64,000 nt of DNA, taken from the NCBI GenBank assembly GCA_948144175.1, contig CANXME010000203.1, positions 1 to 64,000 on the forward strand, in the 5' to 3' direction. A program made the position numbers and the translations under genes. This document shows positions 10,107-21,659 of the stretch, piece by piece. The first letter of the stretch is position 1. Every line of letters starts with the position of its first letter. The stretch comes from Closterium sp. NIES-65 (taxonomy: Eukaryota; Streptophyta; Zygnematophyceae; Desmidiales; Closteriaceae). Below the pieces are notes generated by a model. The model did no database searches, was not told the origin of the DNA, and was given only the letters and a program-made list of their open reading frames with translations.

Positions 10107-10879
10107 TGTTGGATGCCCGTCATTCTGAGTGCATGTTATCCTGACGTCCTGCTGAGTGCTCGTGCTATTTGTGCTTGCATGATTTGCATGAGCGTATGTC
10201 ATTGTGCATGGCTGTTGGATATTGTCATCTCTGTGTTTTTTTCTCCAAGTCTAAATGCTTGATCATGGAGGAGAAATCTTGAGCTTTCCAACGACCCAAA
10301 GATCGCCTTATTTCGACCAAGATCGCCCAAGTTACAAGATTTGCAAGATTTGGATTTCTTATTACCTTTTGGGGTTATATCTAATTTGGGTGATTACTTG
10401 GGACATGACTATAAAGGAATCTCTGGTTGGGTGGTTAGGAAGCCAACTTTGACTTTTGGATTGGGGTGGCTAGAAGTTTCTAGCATGGGTTGCAAATGTT
10501 GCAACACCTAGGCAAAATCCAACTAGATTGGATTTTGCATGTGACACCTAAAGGACCTCATGATGAGGGTTGCATCCTTGCTGCTAGGAAGTTTCCTACC
10601 ATCCTTCCCTAGCTCTTAGAGAACCCATTCTCTCTCATGGTTCTCTAGAGGTTCCCAACTCCAACTTCCTATGCTCTAATGTTTGTACTTCCTCCACCAT
10701 ACTAGTCATGCGGCTGCTGGACGTTTTTACTTGGTTCTCAATCTATAGACCATCTTAACGACTGATTCAACTTGGAGATGGTAGTTGAGCCTAAGGCGCA
10801 AATTCCTACTGAGCGGATTTGCGTTTAGTTGAGTAATGATTTCGTCGTAAGCTCTCAAAGTGACGGATCCTGAACAACA
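10107..10879 (+). repeat. 5' LTR of copia F (773 bp)
   Basis: Starts TGTTGGATGC and ends TGAACAACA. Identical in length to the 3' LTR. A TATA-like stretch (gactataaagg) lies near 10407 and may be the element promoter. Confidence 0.95.
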
Positions 10880-10881
10880 AG

Positions 10882-10899
10882 TGGTATCAGAGCGGGTAG
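10882..10899 (+). other. Primer-binding site of copia F
   Basis: TGGTATCAGAGCGGGTAG, two bases after the LTR. The first 12 bases are the standard complement of the 3' end of plant initiator tRNA-Met, used to prime minus-strand DNA synthesis. Confidence 0.9.
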
Positions 10900-11123
10900 T
10901 CGACTTTGAGACGACGAATTGTCGTTAATTCTCAACTAATGTACCAATGTTGTCAAGTGAGACCATTGTCTAGTAGTTCCGCTTGCGAGCTTTCGAATGG
11001 TGGTTGAAACGCGTTCTAATTCGAAGTATCGAGTCCGCGACGACAATTTTTGTAGAATCGAAATTTATGGCAGAATTCTCTCCAAACGATTTCTCAAGTT
11101 TCCACCGTTCATAAGGCCTCAAT

Positions 11124-12320
11124 ATGGTTGGTACGAACTCCGGAGGTGCTAGTGGCGAGATGGATAGAAGTAGAGAGGCTGGAGAGCAGGGGGGAGTTGC
11201 TGGTGGAGGAGTGGGGACTCACCGACCAACCAACCCTACGCTACCTACTTCTTCTACACCATCTCCTACTACCGTGGATCCTGTGAAAGCTTTCTCTATT
11301 GAGAAATTCATGGGGGAGGACTATGAGCACTGGAGTTTCCGCATGAGGCTGATGTATACCCAATACAAGTTATTGGACTTGGTGGAGGGATAGGAGAAGA
11401 TGCTGGAGGCCGCGGAGCTGAAAGGAGCGTGGATGAAGCGATCGTTCGACGCGTACATGCTCATAGTGCAAGCGGTGGGCGGACGGCAACTTGACCACAT
11501 CAAGGACCTCTTGGGTGATCCAGAGTGTGGCCCCAAGGCTTGGAGGAAGCTTCTGGATGTGCACTCACCGACACATGCTAACGGCATCGTGCTACTCGCG
11601 CGGCGGCTGCACGACATCAAGTCCGTTGATGGAGAGCCGATGCAACCGGTTTTGGATGAGATGCGGGACATCTTCACGAGGCTCCAAGGTGGCGGTGTGG
11701 TGTACCCGGAGCTCGTGCAATGCGTGGAGATCGTGATACGGCTGCCGGAGTCATGGTCTGCCCTAGCGATCAACCTCAACTCCCAACATCCCCAATGGAG
11801 CGTGGATTACATTCGCACGTGCATCCTAGCGGAGGACCTGCGGCGGTGGAGTGTGGAGCGCTCGGAGGAGGGGGCTGGCTATGGAGTTGGAGGTGGAAAA
11901 AGTGGCTTCAAAAAGAAGTGGAAGGGCAAGAAGAAGGATAACCCTAAGGAGGATGGCGGCGGGGGTCAAGAGGAGGTGTGTTTCTACTGCAAGAAGCGCG
12001 GACATCGTTGGCGGAAGTGCTACCAACGACCCAAGGATTGGACCCCGCCTTCATCAAGCAACCAGCGTGGTGACACAAGGAGTGGGGGAGTCATGGGAGC
12101 TAGTGGAGAGGAGAAAGATGAGGAGAAAGGCGGCAAATCTGAGGAGCGGAAGGCCGGGTTCTTCTTCTTCGTGAACGAAGGCGCAACCGACCACGCTATG
12201 GCTGCCAAGGTTCTCCTACACCCCCTCACCCATTGGGTGATTGACTCCGAAAGCTCTTGGCACATGACTCCTCGTGCGGACCTACTTGATGAGATTCAGC
12301 CTGCGCCAAGGCCAAGGTCA
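11124..12320 (+). pseudogene. Gag and protease of copia F
   Basis: Begins at ATG 11124 (MVGTNSGGAS). It has the copia Gag core (KAFSIEKFMGEDYEHWSF, residues 53-70) and a zinc knuckle CFYCKKRGHRWRKC at residues 286-299, followed by the protease start HWVIDSESSWHMT. The catalytic D-S/T-G triad is changed to D-S-E, so the protease is dead. A TAG at 11391-11393 interrupts Gag; sister copy G has AAG there. Just after the protease motif (near 12305) about 28 bp present in copy G are missing, shifting the frame into the next segment. Confidence 0.9.
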
Positions 12321-13611
12321 TGGGCATGGGATGCGCCAAGTTTATGGGAGCGGATGGAGAGCTCGTGGGGCTGAAAAATGTGCTGTGGGTGCCGGACTTG
12401 TGTGCGAACCTGATTTCTACCAGCCGGTTGGGAGATGCAGGTGTGAACACCGAGACGATTGGCTCGAAGCGCTATCGTGCCTACAACAATGAGCGCCTCA
12501 TTTGGGACCTGCAGTGGAAGGGAGATGTCCACAAGCGGATGTGGCAGATCCCGGTCCTCCCTTGGCGGAAATCGGGCAAGGCGGCAACGGCGGCATCTAT
12601 GGATGAGAGCGTCACCGAGGAGGAGCAGCAAGGTGTGCAAGGAGAGGAGCTGATTGGAGGAAGCGCGGCGGTGAAGGCGTCGGCTACCTCGGGCCAAGCG
12701 GATTGGGAGACTTGGCATCGGCGGCTCGCACACGTGGCTGTTTCTACATTGGAGGTGATGCACAAGGAGAAGTGCGTGCATGGGCTGCAACTGCAAGGAG
12801 ATGGCACTCACTATGGCAGCTGCGAGGCGTGCATGCAAAACAAGCTTGCGCGGTTCCCGTTCCCACAAGCAGAGGGAAGGCACCATTGGAGGTGGTGCAC
12901 ATGGACCTGGTGGGTCCTATGAGGACTGAGGGGACTGGGGGAGTGCTGTACTTCCTTACCATGGTGGACGAATGGAGCCGTTTCACGTGGGCACGTCCCT
13001 TGTCCAAGAAGAGCGATGCTGCAGCGGTGATCAAGGAAGATTGGTTGCCGATGGTGGAGCGGCAAGCGATGCGGCTGGTGAAGGTGCTGAGGAGCGACCG
13101 AGGTGGAGAGTTCCTTGGAGCGGAATTCACCAAGTTCCTCAAGAGAAATGGCATCCGACATCAGCTGACCTGCCCTGGAACACCGCAGCAGAACGGCATT
13201 GCTGAGCGTGCCAACCGGACTATTGGCGAGGCGGCTAAGACCTTGTTGGGGGCTGCTGGGATGCCCTACAAGTTCTGGCCTGATGCCGTTCGCCATGTCA
13301 TCACGGTCAAGAACAGGGTCTTGACGCATGTTGACGACAAGCATTGGGTGCCGTATGAGCGTTGGCTTGGGAAGAAGCCATCTATTGACATGCTGCGTGT
13401 GTGGGGCTGCATGGGGCTTGTGATGGTGCCTAAGGAGTAGAGGCACAAGCTGGAAGTTGCTGCTGTGTGGGCTGTCCGTCTTGGGATGGCTCCTGACTCG
13501 AAGGGGTGGCTGATGTGGGACCCCAAGAGCAAGAAGTCGCTGGTCAGCCGTGACGTCAAGTTTGTGGAGGACGTCATGTACAAAGACTAGCAGTAGCAGC
13601 AGCAGGTGTAG
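12320..13611 (+). pseudogene. Integrase region of copia F
   Basis: Contains the GAG-pre-integrase zinc-binding segment (WHRRLAH ... CEACMQNK, about 12715-12845). A frameshift follows near 12880, then the integrase core. The catalytic D-D-35-E residues are present: Asp at 12904 (HMDLVGP), Asp at 13096 (SDRGGEF) and Glu at 13204 (GIAERANR), with exactly 35 residues between the last two. TAG codons interrupt at 13438, 13588, 13594 and 13609. Copy G has AAG, TGG, CAG and CAG at these four sites. Confidence 0.92.
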
Positions 13612-13617
13612 ATTGGC

Positions 13618-14769
13618 TTGCGTCTGCAGGAGATTGAGCGGTCTGCAGTGGAGGAGGTTCAGCTGCACCTTGAGGATCTTCCTGGGTCAGAGCTGACCAG
13701 TGACCACAGTGGCGGTGGTGAGCAGCAAGGCGCTGGTCCTGCTGCGGAGGAGGGGTTGGAGGATGAGTCGGCACGTGTGGACTCACCATCTCAGCCCGAG
13801 CGTGCTGCAAACGCCAAGGTCACCAAGAGGAGTGCGCAGAGAGGAGCTTCATCACATGGGCAGCAGACTGTAACCCGCGAGAAGAGAGTGGCAGCAGCAC
13901 CCTCAAGGCTGAAGTATAGCCGTTTGGGAGGACCCAAGCAAGGTGCCATGGCGGTTCAAGCGGATGAGGGAGAGGATGAGGAGATGGCGTTCTGTTTCTT
14001 CACACCCTTGCCTGGAGAACCAGCCACAGTGGAGGAGGCACTCAGTGGACCCCAGAAGGAGGAGTGGAGGGCTGCCATGGATGCGGAGTTCAACAGTCTC
14101 ATTGAGAATGGGACTTGGGAGCTTGTTGAGTTACCCGAGGGGCGACAGCCGATCAGCAGCAAGTGGGTCTTCAAGGTGAAGAGTGGAGCAGATGGTGCGT
14201 TGGAGCGGTTCAAGAGCCGCTTGGTCGCTAAGGGGTTTCAGCAGAAGGAGAAGGTCGACTTTGGGGAGATCTTCGCTCCCGTTGCTAAGCCAGTGACATT
14301 GAGGACTTTGATGGCTGGCGCAGCTGTGAAGGGATGGCACGTGAAGCAGATGGATATCACCACTGCGTTCCTCAATGGAATACTGCTGGAGGATATCTAC
14401 ATGGCGCAGCCCGACGGCTATGAGGATGGGACGAGCCGGGTGTGCAAGCTTAAGAAGGCCATCTATGGCCTTAAGGAAGCGCCCAGGTGTTGGTACGAGA
14501 AGCTGGAGGAGGTGCTGCTGGGTGGAGGCTTCAAGACGTCCAAGGCGGATCACAGCTTGTTTTTGCTTGGAGAGGGGGAGCAGCTGCTTTTGCTGCTGGT
14601 GTATGTCGATGACATACTACTGTTCTCACCTTCCATGGAGCAGATTCAGAGGACACAGAAGCTGCTGATGGACAACTTCAAGTGCAAGATGCTGGGGGAT
14701 GTCCACTACTACTTGGGGCTGCAGATTGAGAGGGATGTTGAGAGGAGGTGGCTGAAGGTACATCAGTGA
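13618..14769 (+). pseudogene. Reverse transcriptase of copia F
   Basis: RVT_2-type reverse transcriptase, open for 383 codons. After a variable linker come KEEWRAAMDAEF, the SKWVFKVK motif, RLVAKGFQQ, the QMDITTAFLNG motif with the first catalytic Asp, IYGLKEAPR and the YVDD box at 14602-14613. The frame ends at a TGA (14767-14769) where the homologous sequence clearly continues (HYISGVMEQYGV). The domain itself looks complete. Confidence 0.93.
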
Positions 14770-15579
14770 CACTACATCTCTGGTGTCATGGAGCAGTATG
14801 GTGTGACTGGGGGTCGCACTGTGATGACACCGTTCCCTGCGGGCTTCAAACTAAAGAAGGCAGCTGAGGAGGATGATGTACTCAAGGATGAGCAGCAGAA
14901 TGAGTAGCAGACACTCATACGCGACCTGATGCTTCATTCGGAGTGAGGCAGCTGTCCAGGGTTGTGCAACGGCCCACTGTGGAGCAGTTGGAGGTGGCAA
15001 AGCGCTTGGTGCGCTACCTTGGATCAACGGCATCTGCTGGTGTTCAGTTTTCAGCTGGCCGCCAGCTGAAACAGATTGGAGCAGATGGGGTCACGCCTGG
15101 TACCTTGAAGCTGTCGTGCTTCACCGACGCCACATGGGCCTCAGAGGATGAGGATCAGTCATCCGTTGGCGGCTTTGTGTGCATGGTTGGAGGTGGACCG
15201 GTGAGCTGGAGGTCCAAGAAGGAGAGTGAGATTGCTCAGTCTTCCGGAGAGGCAGAGTACATGGCGATGTACCATGCCATCAAGGAGATCGTGCTCCTGA
15301 GGAAGCTGCTGGAGGACATGGGAGCTGAACAAGAGGGACCTACACCACTTTTCTCCGACAGCGAGGCTGCTATTGGCATGGCCAATAATCCTATCCTGAA
15401 TGGGCTGAACAAGCACATGAAGATTAAGTAGCACTGGGTGAGGCAGATGGTGAAGAAGGGAGCTGTTGAGGTTCACCATGTGAAGGCTAGCAAGCAGGCG
15501 GCAGATTTTCTCACAAAGAGACTTCCCGAGAGCGCACATTGGAAGTGTGCTAAGATGTGCGGCATGGCATTGCACTAGT
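14770..15579 (+). pseudogene. Connection and RNase H of copia F
   Basis: Continues the polyprotein past the TGA, with a TAG at 14905-14907 and a frameshift near 14940. 14943-15431 then reads RNase H: FTDATWASEDEDQSSVGGF and the SSGEAEYMA box are typical of copia. A TAG at 15429-15431 stands where Tyr is usual (KHMKIK*HW). The last segment (DFLTKRLPES) runs to TAG at 15577-15579, the natural-looking end. Confidence 0.9.
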
Positions 15580-15667
15580 GTGGGCAGCAGTGTTGTAAGT
15601 GCTTGTGTGATTGTATGCATGAGATTTTGCATTTGTGTGAGTGTGTGTGCATGCAGTCCATTAGTCT

Positions 15668-15676
15668 GAGGGGGAG
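15668..15676 (+). other. Polypurine tract of copia F
   Basis: GAGGGGGAG two bases before the 3' LTR. It is the plus-strand primer in reverse transcription. Confidence 0.85.
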
Positions 15677-15678
15677 TT

Positions 15679-16451
15679 TGTTGGATGCACGTCATTCTGA
15701 GTGCATGTCATCCTAACGTCCTGCCGAGTGCTCGTGCTATTTGTGCTTGCATGATTTGCATGAGCGTTTGTCATTGTGCATGGCTGTTGGATATTATCAT
15801 CTTTGTGTTTTTTTCTCCAAGTCTACATGCTTGATCATGCAGGAGAAATCCAGAGCTTTCCAACGACCCAAAGATCGCCTTATTCCGACCAAGATCGCCC
15901 AAGTTACAAGATTTGCAACATTTGGATTTCTTATTACCTTTTGGGGTTATATCTAATTTGGGTGATTACTTGGGACATGACTATAAAGGAATCTTTGGTT
16001 GGGTGGTTAGGAAGCCAACTTTGACATTTGGATTGGGGTGGCTAGAAGTTTCTAGCATGGGTTGCAAATGTTGCAACACCTCGGCAAAATCCAACTAGAT
16101 TGGATTTTGCATGTGACACCTCAAGGACCTCATGATGAGGGTTGCATCCTTGCTGCTAGGAAGGTTCCTACCATCCTTCCCTAGCTCTTGGAGAACCCCT
16201 TCTCTCTCATGGTTCTCTTGAGGTTCCCAACTCCAACTTCCTATGCTCTAATGTTTGTACTTCCTCCACCATACTAGTCATGCGGCTGCTGGACGTTTTT
16301 ACTTGGTTCTCACTCTATAGACCATCTTAATGACTGATTCAACTTGGAGATGGTAGCTGAGCCTAAGGCGCAACTTCCTACCGAGCGGATTTGCGTTTAG
16401 TTGAGTAATGAGTTCGTCGTAAGCTCTCAAAGTGACGGATCCTGAACAACA
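15679..16451 (+). repeat. 3' LTR of copia F (773 bp)
   Basis: Starts TGTTGGATGCACG and ends TGAACAACA. It is followed by CAGCT against CACCT at the left flank. Confidence 0.95.
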
Positions 16452-16591
16452 CAGCTAGGCGCCCTCCACTTTGGCGCCCTTGCAGTGGCCCCCGTGCCCA
16501 CTGCTATAGGTCCGCTACAACCCCCGCACATCCGACGGCAAGGCCGGCTCCGACGAAGCGAGAACGGGGCCAAAAAACACTCACGTTGACA
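16452..16591. other. 140-bp spacer between F and G
   Basis: GC-rich DNA (ggcgccctccacttt, ggcgcccttgc). It includes ggcgccctccac, which also occurs just left of F (10092-10105), so both flanks of F share sequence. No gene is visible. Confidence 0.5.
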
Positions 16592-17350
16592 GATATCCAT
16601 CTTCTTCACGTGCCATCTCTTCACAGAAGCGCCAGCCAGCACAGTCCTCAATATCACTGGCTTGACAACGGCAGCCAAGATCTCCTTCAAGTCAACCTTC
16701 TCTTTCTTCTGAAACCCCTTGGTGACCAAGCGGCTCTTGAACCGCTCTAACGCACCATCAGCTCTACTCTTCACCTTGAAGACCTACTTCCTGCTGATCG
16801 ACCGTCGCCCCTTGGGTAACTCAACAACTCCCAAATCCCATTCTCAATGAGACTGTTAAAATCCGCATCCATGGCAGCCTTCCACTCCTCCTTCTGGGGT
16901 CCACTGAGTGCCTCCTCCACTGTGGCTGGTTCTCCAGGCAAGGGTGTGAAGAAACAGAACACCATTTCCTCATCATCTCCCTCATCCGCGTGAACCGCCA
17001 TGACACCTTGCTTGGGTCCTCCCAAACGGCTATACTTCAGCCTTGAAGGTGGTGCTGCCACTCTCTTCTCGCGGGTTGCAGTCTGCTGCCCATGTGGTGA
17101 AGCTCCTCTCTGCACACTCCTCTTGGTTACCTTGGAGTTTGCAGCAGGCTCGGGCTGAGTTGGTGAGTCCACACGTGCCGACTCATCCTCCAACCCCTCC
17201 TCCGCGGCAGGACCAAAAACTTGCTGCTCACCACCGCCACTGTGGTCACTGGTCAACTCTGACCTAGGGAGATCCTCAAGGTGCAGCTACACCTCCTCCA
17301 GTGCAGATCGTTCAATCTCCTGCAGACGCAAGCCAATCTGCACCTGCTAC
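16592..17350 (-). pseudogene. Truncated reverse transcriptase of copia G
   Basis: Corresponds to 13600-14370 of F. The linker (TSDHSGGGEQQ) and KEEWKAAMDADFNSL are followed by the start of the RT domain (RLVTKGFQKKEKVD), which ends at the break. TAG codons lie at 17347-17349, 17287-17289 (CAG in F) and 16784-16786 (TGG in F). A frameshift lies near 16790-16820. Confidence 0.88.
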
Positions 17351-18541
17351 TGCTGCTGCTGCCAGTCCTTGTACATGACGTCCTCCACAAACTTGACGTC
17401 ATGGCTGACCAGCGTCTTCTTGCTCTTGGGGTCCCACATCAGCCACCCCTTCGAGTCAGGAGCCATCACAAGATGGACAGCCCACACAGCAGCAACTTCC
17501 TGCTTGTGCTTCTTCTCCTTAGGCACCATCACAAGCCCCATGCAGCCCTACACCCGCAGCATGTCAATGGATGGCTTCTTCCCAAGCGAACGCTCGTACG
17601 GTACCCAGTGCTTGTCGCCAACATGAGTCAACACCCTGTTCTTGATCGTGATGACATGGCAAACAGCTTCAGGCAAGAACAGCCCCCAATAGGGTCTTAG
17701 CCGCCTCGCCAATGGTCCGATTGGCAAGCTCAGCATTGTCGTTCTGCTGCGGTGTTCCTGGGCAAGTCAGCTGGTGACGAATGTCGTTCTTCTTGAGAAA
17801 CTTGGTAAATTCTGCTCCAAGGAACTCTCCACCCCGGTCACTCCTCAGCACCTTCACCATCCGCATCACTTGCCGCTCCACCATTGGCAACCAATCCTCC
17901 TTGATCGTCGCTGTAGCATCGCTCTTCTTGGACAAGGGACGTGCCCACGTGAAACGGCTCCATTCGTCCACCATGGTGAGGAAGTACAGCACTCCCCCAG
18001 TCCCCTCAGTCCTCATAGGACCCATCAGGTCCATGTGCAGCACCTCCAGTGGCGCCTTAGCTGATCCCTCTGCACGTGGAAACGGGAACCGCGCAAACTT
18101 GTTTTGCATGCACGCCTCGTAGCTGCCATAGTGAGCGCTATCTCCTTGCAGTTGCAGCCCATGCATGCACTTCTCCTTGTGCGTCACCTCCAATGTAGAA
18201 ACAGCCACGTGTGCGAGTCGCAGATGCCAAGTCTCCCAATCCGCTTGGCCCGAGGTAGCCGACGCCTTCACCATCGCGCTTCCTCCATTTAGCTCCTCTC
18301 CTTGCACACCTTGCTGCTCCTCATCAATTACGCTCTCCTCCATAGATGCCGCCATTGCCACCTTGCCCGATTTCTGCCAAGGGAGGGCCGGGATCTGCCA
18401 CATCCGCTTGTGGACATCCCCTTCCACTGTAGGTCCCAAATCAGCCGCTCGTTGTTGTAGGCGCAATAGCACTCCGAGCCAATCGTCTTGGTGATCACAC
18501 CCGCATTTCCAAACCGGCTGGTAGAAATCAGGTTCGCGCAC
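17351..18541 (-). pseudogene. Integrase region of copia G
   Basis: Contains the GAG-pre-integrase segment (WHLRLAH, then YEACMQNK, where the first Cys of the CxxC pair is Tyr) and the integrase core. HMDLMGP, SDRGGEF and NDNAELANR supply D, D and E. The frame fails near 17690 (AKTLLGAVLA, a deletion relative to F) and again at TAG 17548-17550, which is TGG in F. Confidence 0.9.
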
Positions 18542-19795
18542 AAGTCTGGCACCTAGAGCACATTTTTCAGCCCCGCGAGCTCTTCATCCACTCCCATGAA
18601 CTTGGCGCATCCCATGCCCATGACCTTGGCCTTGGCGCCCGTTGCGGATGTGACTGTAGAGATAGGTGCGGGCTTAATCTCATCAAGCAGGTCCACACGA
18701 GGAGTCATGTGCCAAGAGCTTCTCGACTCAGTCACCCAATGGGTGAGGAGGTATAGGAGAACCTTAGCAGCTATAGCGAGGTCAGTTGCGCCTTCGTTCA
18801 CGAAAAAGAAGAACCCGGCCTTCCACTCCTCTGATTTGCCGCCTTTCTCCTTATCCCTCTCCTCTCCACTAGCTCCCATGACTCCCCCACTCCTCTTGCC
18901 ACCATGTTAGTTGCTTGATGAAGGCGGGGTCCAATCCTTGGGTTGTTTCCTTAGGATTGTCCTTGTTCTTGCCCTTCCACTTCTCCTTGAAGCCACTCAT
19001 TCCACCTCCAACTCCATTGCCAGCCCCCTCCTCCTAGCGCTCCACACTCTGCCACCGCAAGTCCCCCTCTAGGATGCGCGCGCGAATGTAATCCACGCTC
19101 CACTAAGGCTGTTGAGAGTTGAGGTTGATGGCAAGGGCAGACCACGACTCCGGCAGCCGTATTACAATCTCCACACATTGCACGAGCTCCAGGTACACCA
19201 CACCGCCGCCTTGGAGCTTCGTGAAGATGTCCCGCATCTCATCCAGCACCGGTTGCATCGGCTCTCCATCAACGAACTTGATGTCGCGCAGCCGCCGCGC
19301 GAGTAGCACGACGCCGGTAGCGTGTGTCGGTGAGTGCACATCCAGAAGCTTCCTCCAAGCCTTGGGGCCACACTCTTGATCACCCAAGACGTCCTTGATG
19401 TGGTCCAAGACGTCCTTGATGTGGTCAAGTTGCCGTCCACCAACCACTTGCACTATGAGCATGTACGCGTCGAACGAGCGCTTCGTCCATGCTCCTTTCA
19501 GCTCCGCGACATCCGGCATCTTCTCCTTCCCCTCCACCAGATCCAATAGCATGTATTGGGTGTACATCAGCCTCATGCGGAAGCTCCAGTGCTCATAGTT
19601 CTCCCCCATGAATTTCTCGATAGAGAACGCTTTCACGGGATCCGCGGTTGTAGGAGATGGTGTAGAAGTTGACGGTAGCATAGGGTTGGCTGGTTGGTGA
19701 GTCCCCACTCCACCACTAGCAACTCCCTGCTGCTCTCCAGCCTCTCTACCTCTAGCCATTTTGCCATTAGCACCTCTAGAGTCCGTTCCAATCAT
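18542..19795 (-). pseudogene. Gag and protease of copia G, zinc knuckle deleted
   Basis: Begins at ATG 19795 (MIGTDSRGANG) and follows F Gag closely. A 21-bp tandem duplication gives DHIKDVL twice (about 19390-19430). TAGs lie at 19103-19105, 19034-19036 and 18553-18555; the last is TGG in F. About 90 bp coding for the CCHC knuckle in F are missing near 18945, joining NPKE directly to the QGLDPAFIKQ frame. The protease motif is WVTESRSSWHMT, so the catalytic Asp is also lost. Confidence 0.9.
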
Positions 19796-20028
19796 ATTGA
19801 GGCCTTATGAACGGTGGAAACTTGAGAAATCGTTTGGAGAGAATTCTGCCAGAAATTTCGATTCTACGAAAATTGTCGTCGCGGACTCGATACTTCAAAT
19901 TAGAACGCGGTTTGACCTCCAATCGAAAGTTCGCAAGCAGAGCAACTAGAAACTGGTCCTCGTCAATATTGGTCAAGAATTGATGACGATTCGTCGTCTC
20001 AAAATCGACTATCCGCTCTAATACCACT

Positions 20029-21659
20029 TGTTGTTTAGGATCCGTCACTTTGAAAACTTACGACGAACTCATTTCTCAACTAAACGCAAATCCGCTTGGT
20101 AGGATGCTGCGCTTTAGGCTTAGCTACCATCTACAATTTGACTCATTTAAAAGGATGGTCTAGAGAGTGAGAACGATTTGAAAACGTCCAGCAGCTGTAT
20201 GACTAGAATGGTAGAGGAAGTACAAGCATTAAGGCATGAGAAGTTGGAGTTGGGGACTCCAAGAGAACCATGAGAGGGAATGGGTTTTCCAAGAGCAAGG
20301 GAAGGATAGTAGGAACCTTCATAGCAGCAATGATGCACCCCTCATCATGAGGTTCTTGAGGTGTCACATGCAAAATCCAATCAAGTTGGATTTTGCCTAG
20401 GTATTGCAACATTTGCACCCCATGCTAGAAACTTCTAGCCACCCCAATCCAAAAGTAAAAGTTGCCTTCCCTAACTACCCAACCAAATATCCCTTAACAG
20501 TAGTGTCCCAATAGTCACCCAAAATAGATATAACCCCAAAAGGTGATAAGAAATCCAAGGCTTGGAAATCTTGTAACTTGGGCGATCTTGGTCGGAATAA
20601 GGCGATCTTGGTATCGTTGGAAAGTGTTAGAGACTAAGGACGGAGTTTATGAAGATTAGGAGACGAAATATATCAAAATCGTTGGGCCTAGTTTATGGGC
20701 AGAAAAGCCGAGTTCACAAGAAACGCCGTCGACAAAACTTACACAGTCAAAACTTCACTAAACTCAGATATGTTGTAGCCCTAGTCTGTGGCTACAATTC
20801 CCATTTTGCATCGCACGCAAAGGTGAAGTAATTCACGAGTTATGAATTTCGGCGCACAAGGGGGTATGCAGCCATAGGAACTTAACTCAATCACAAGAGT
20901 CTCACAATTTCACCCAAGAAAGTTGGAGTAGCAATTAACCAGGTGGGAGGGAAGAGGAGGACGAGAGGGAAGGTCCCCAAGGAGTACACAACCAAGGAAA
21001 CCTCATAAGCACACCAAATCCCTTCCCTATAGGAACCCCACTTTGACCTTTGTCCATTTCCCAACCTCCACAATCCACCTCACCCAAGTTGGCCACACTT
21101 GCCAACCCAATTTGGTTTCTCCCAACCACTTGGCAGCATCTACAGTGATGGGGACGAATTTCCCAACCCCCAAAAGTCTGTACCCTTTATGGAGTCAACC
21201 CTACAACTTCCCATAGTCACCACACCACAACCATAACTTCGAACGATCACAACTTTCTCGTTTGTGCTCCGATTGAAACGATCCTTGGCTCGTCGGATAG
21301 CTCTTGAGCAGAAGAGTCACTTCAGATATCTACTCAGGCCAAATAACATTCACACACACTCAGAAAGTCCAAACTACATCAAACACAAATTATTGCACAC
21401 GCTCACACCACGCATGCAACGCACAAACATATGATGGGAGGCAGACAGACGTGAATGCAAATGATGGCATCACATAACAAAAAGCTCTGGAAATCTCCTG
21501 CATGATCAAGCATTTAAACTTGGAGAATGGCACAAAGATGATAATATCCAACAGCCATGCACAATGACATATGCTCATGCAAACAATGCACGTATGAATA
21601 GGACGAGCACTCGGCAGGACGTTGGGATAACATGCACTCAGAATGAGGTGCATCCAACA
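20029..21659 (-). repeat. 5' LTR of copia G, interrupted by a solo LTR
   Basis: On the minus strand it starts TGTTGGATGC and ends TAAACAACA. Without the inserted 855 bp and its 5-bp duplication it is about 771 bp, matching the 773 bp of F. Confidence 0.92.
20625..21479. mobile_element. Solo LTR (855 bp) of another family inside the G LTR
   Basis: The inserted block starts TGTTAGAGACT and ends CACATAACA, a TG..CA unit with 5-bp inverted tips TGTTA/TAACA. It splits the G LTR sequence ggaaag|ctctgg. The flanks gaaag and aaaag form a 5-bp duplication with one mismatch. It has no coding capacity. It resembles a plant LTR in size and AT content; its internal region has been lost by LTR-LTR recombination. 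Strand cannot be fixed from the tips. Confidence 0.85.

Larger units (their letters stand above)
10107..16451 (+). mobile_element. Copia element F, full-length but decayed
   Basis: Plus-strand Ty1/copia element of 6,345 bp with two 773-bp LTRs (10107-10879 and 15679-16451) that differ at about 27 positions by eye (~96% identity). The primer-binding site TGGTATCAGAGCGGG is at 10882, and a polypurine tract GAGGGGGAG at 15668-15676. Flanking 5-mers are CACCT and CAGCT, a target-site duplication with one mismatch. Coding order is gag, protease, integrase, reverse transcriptase, RNase H, as in copia. Seven in-frame TAGs, at least one TGA, a roughly 28-bp deletion and several frameshifts inactivate it. 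Copy G at 16592-21659 is the same family. Confidence 0.95.
16592..21659 (-). mobile_element. Copia element G, sister of F, 3' truncated
   Basis: Minus-strand copy of the F family. The 5' LTR spans 21659-20029, enlarged by an 855-bp insertion. The primer-binding site TGGTATTAGAGCGGATAG lies at 20026-20009, and gag starts at 19795. Homology to F stops abruptly at 16592, inside the reverse transcriptase just after the residues HVKKMDI, so the rest of RT, RNase H and the 3' LTR are lost. Seven in-frame TAGs and several frameshifts and deletions are present. It is orientated tail-to-tail with F, 140 bp away. Confidence 0.93.

Noticed and set aside
16427-16591. Read-through extension of the G reverse transcriptase into the F LTR
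   Set aside because: Homology to RT ends at 16592; the extra residues come from the spacer and the neighbouring LTR.
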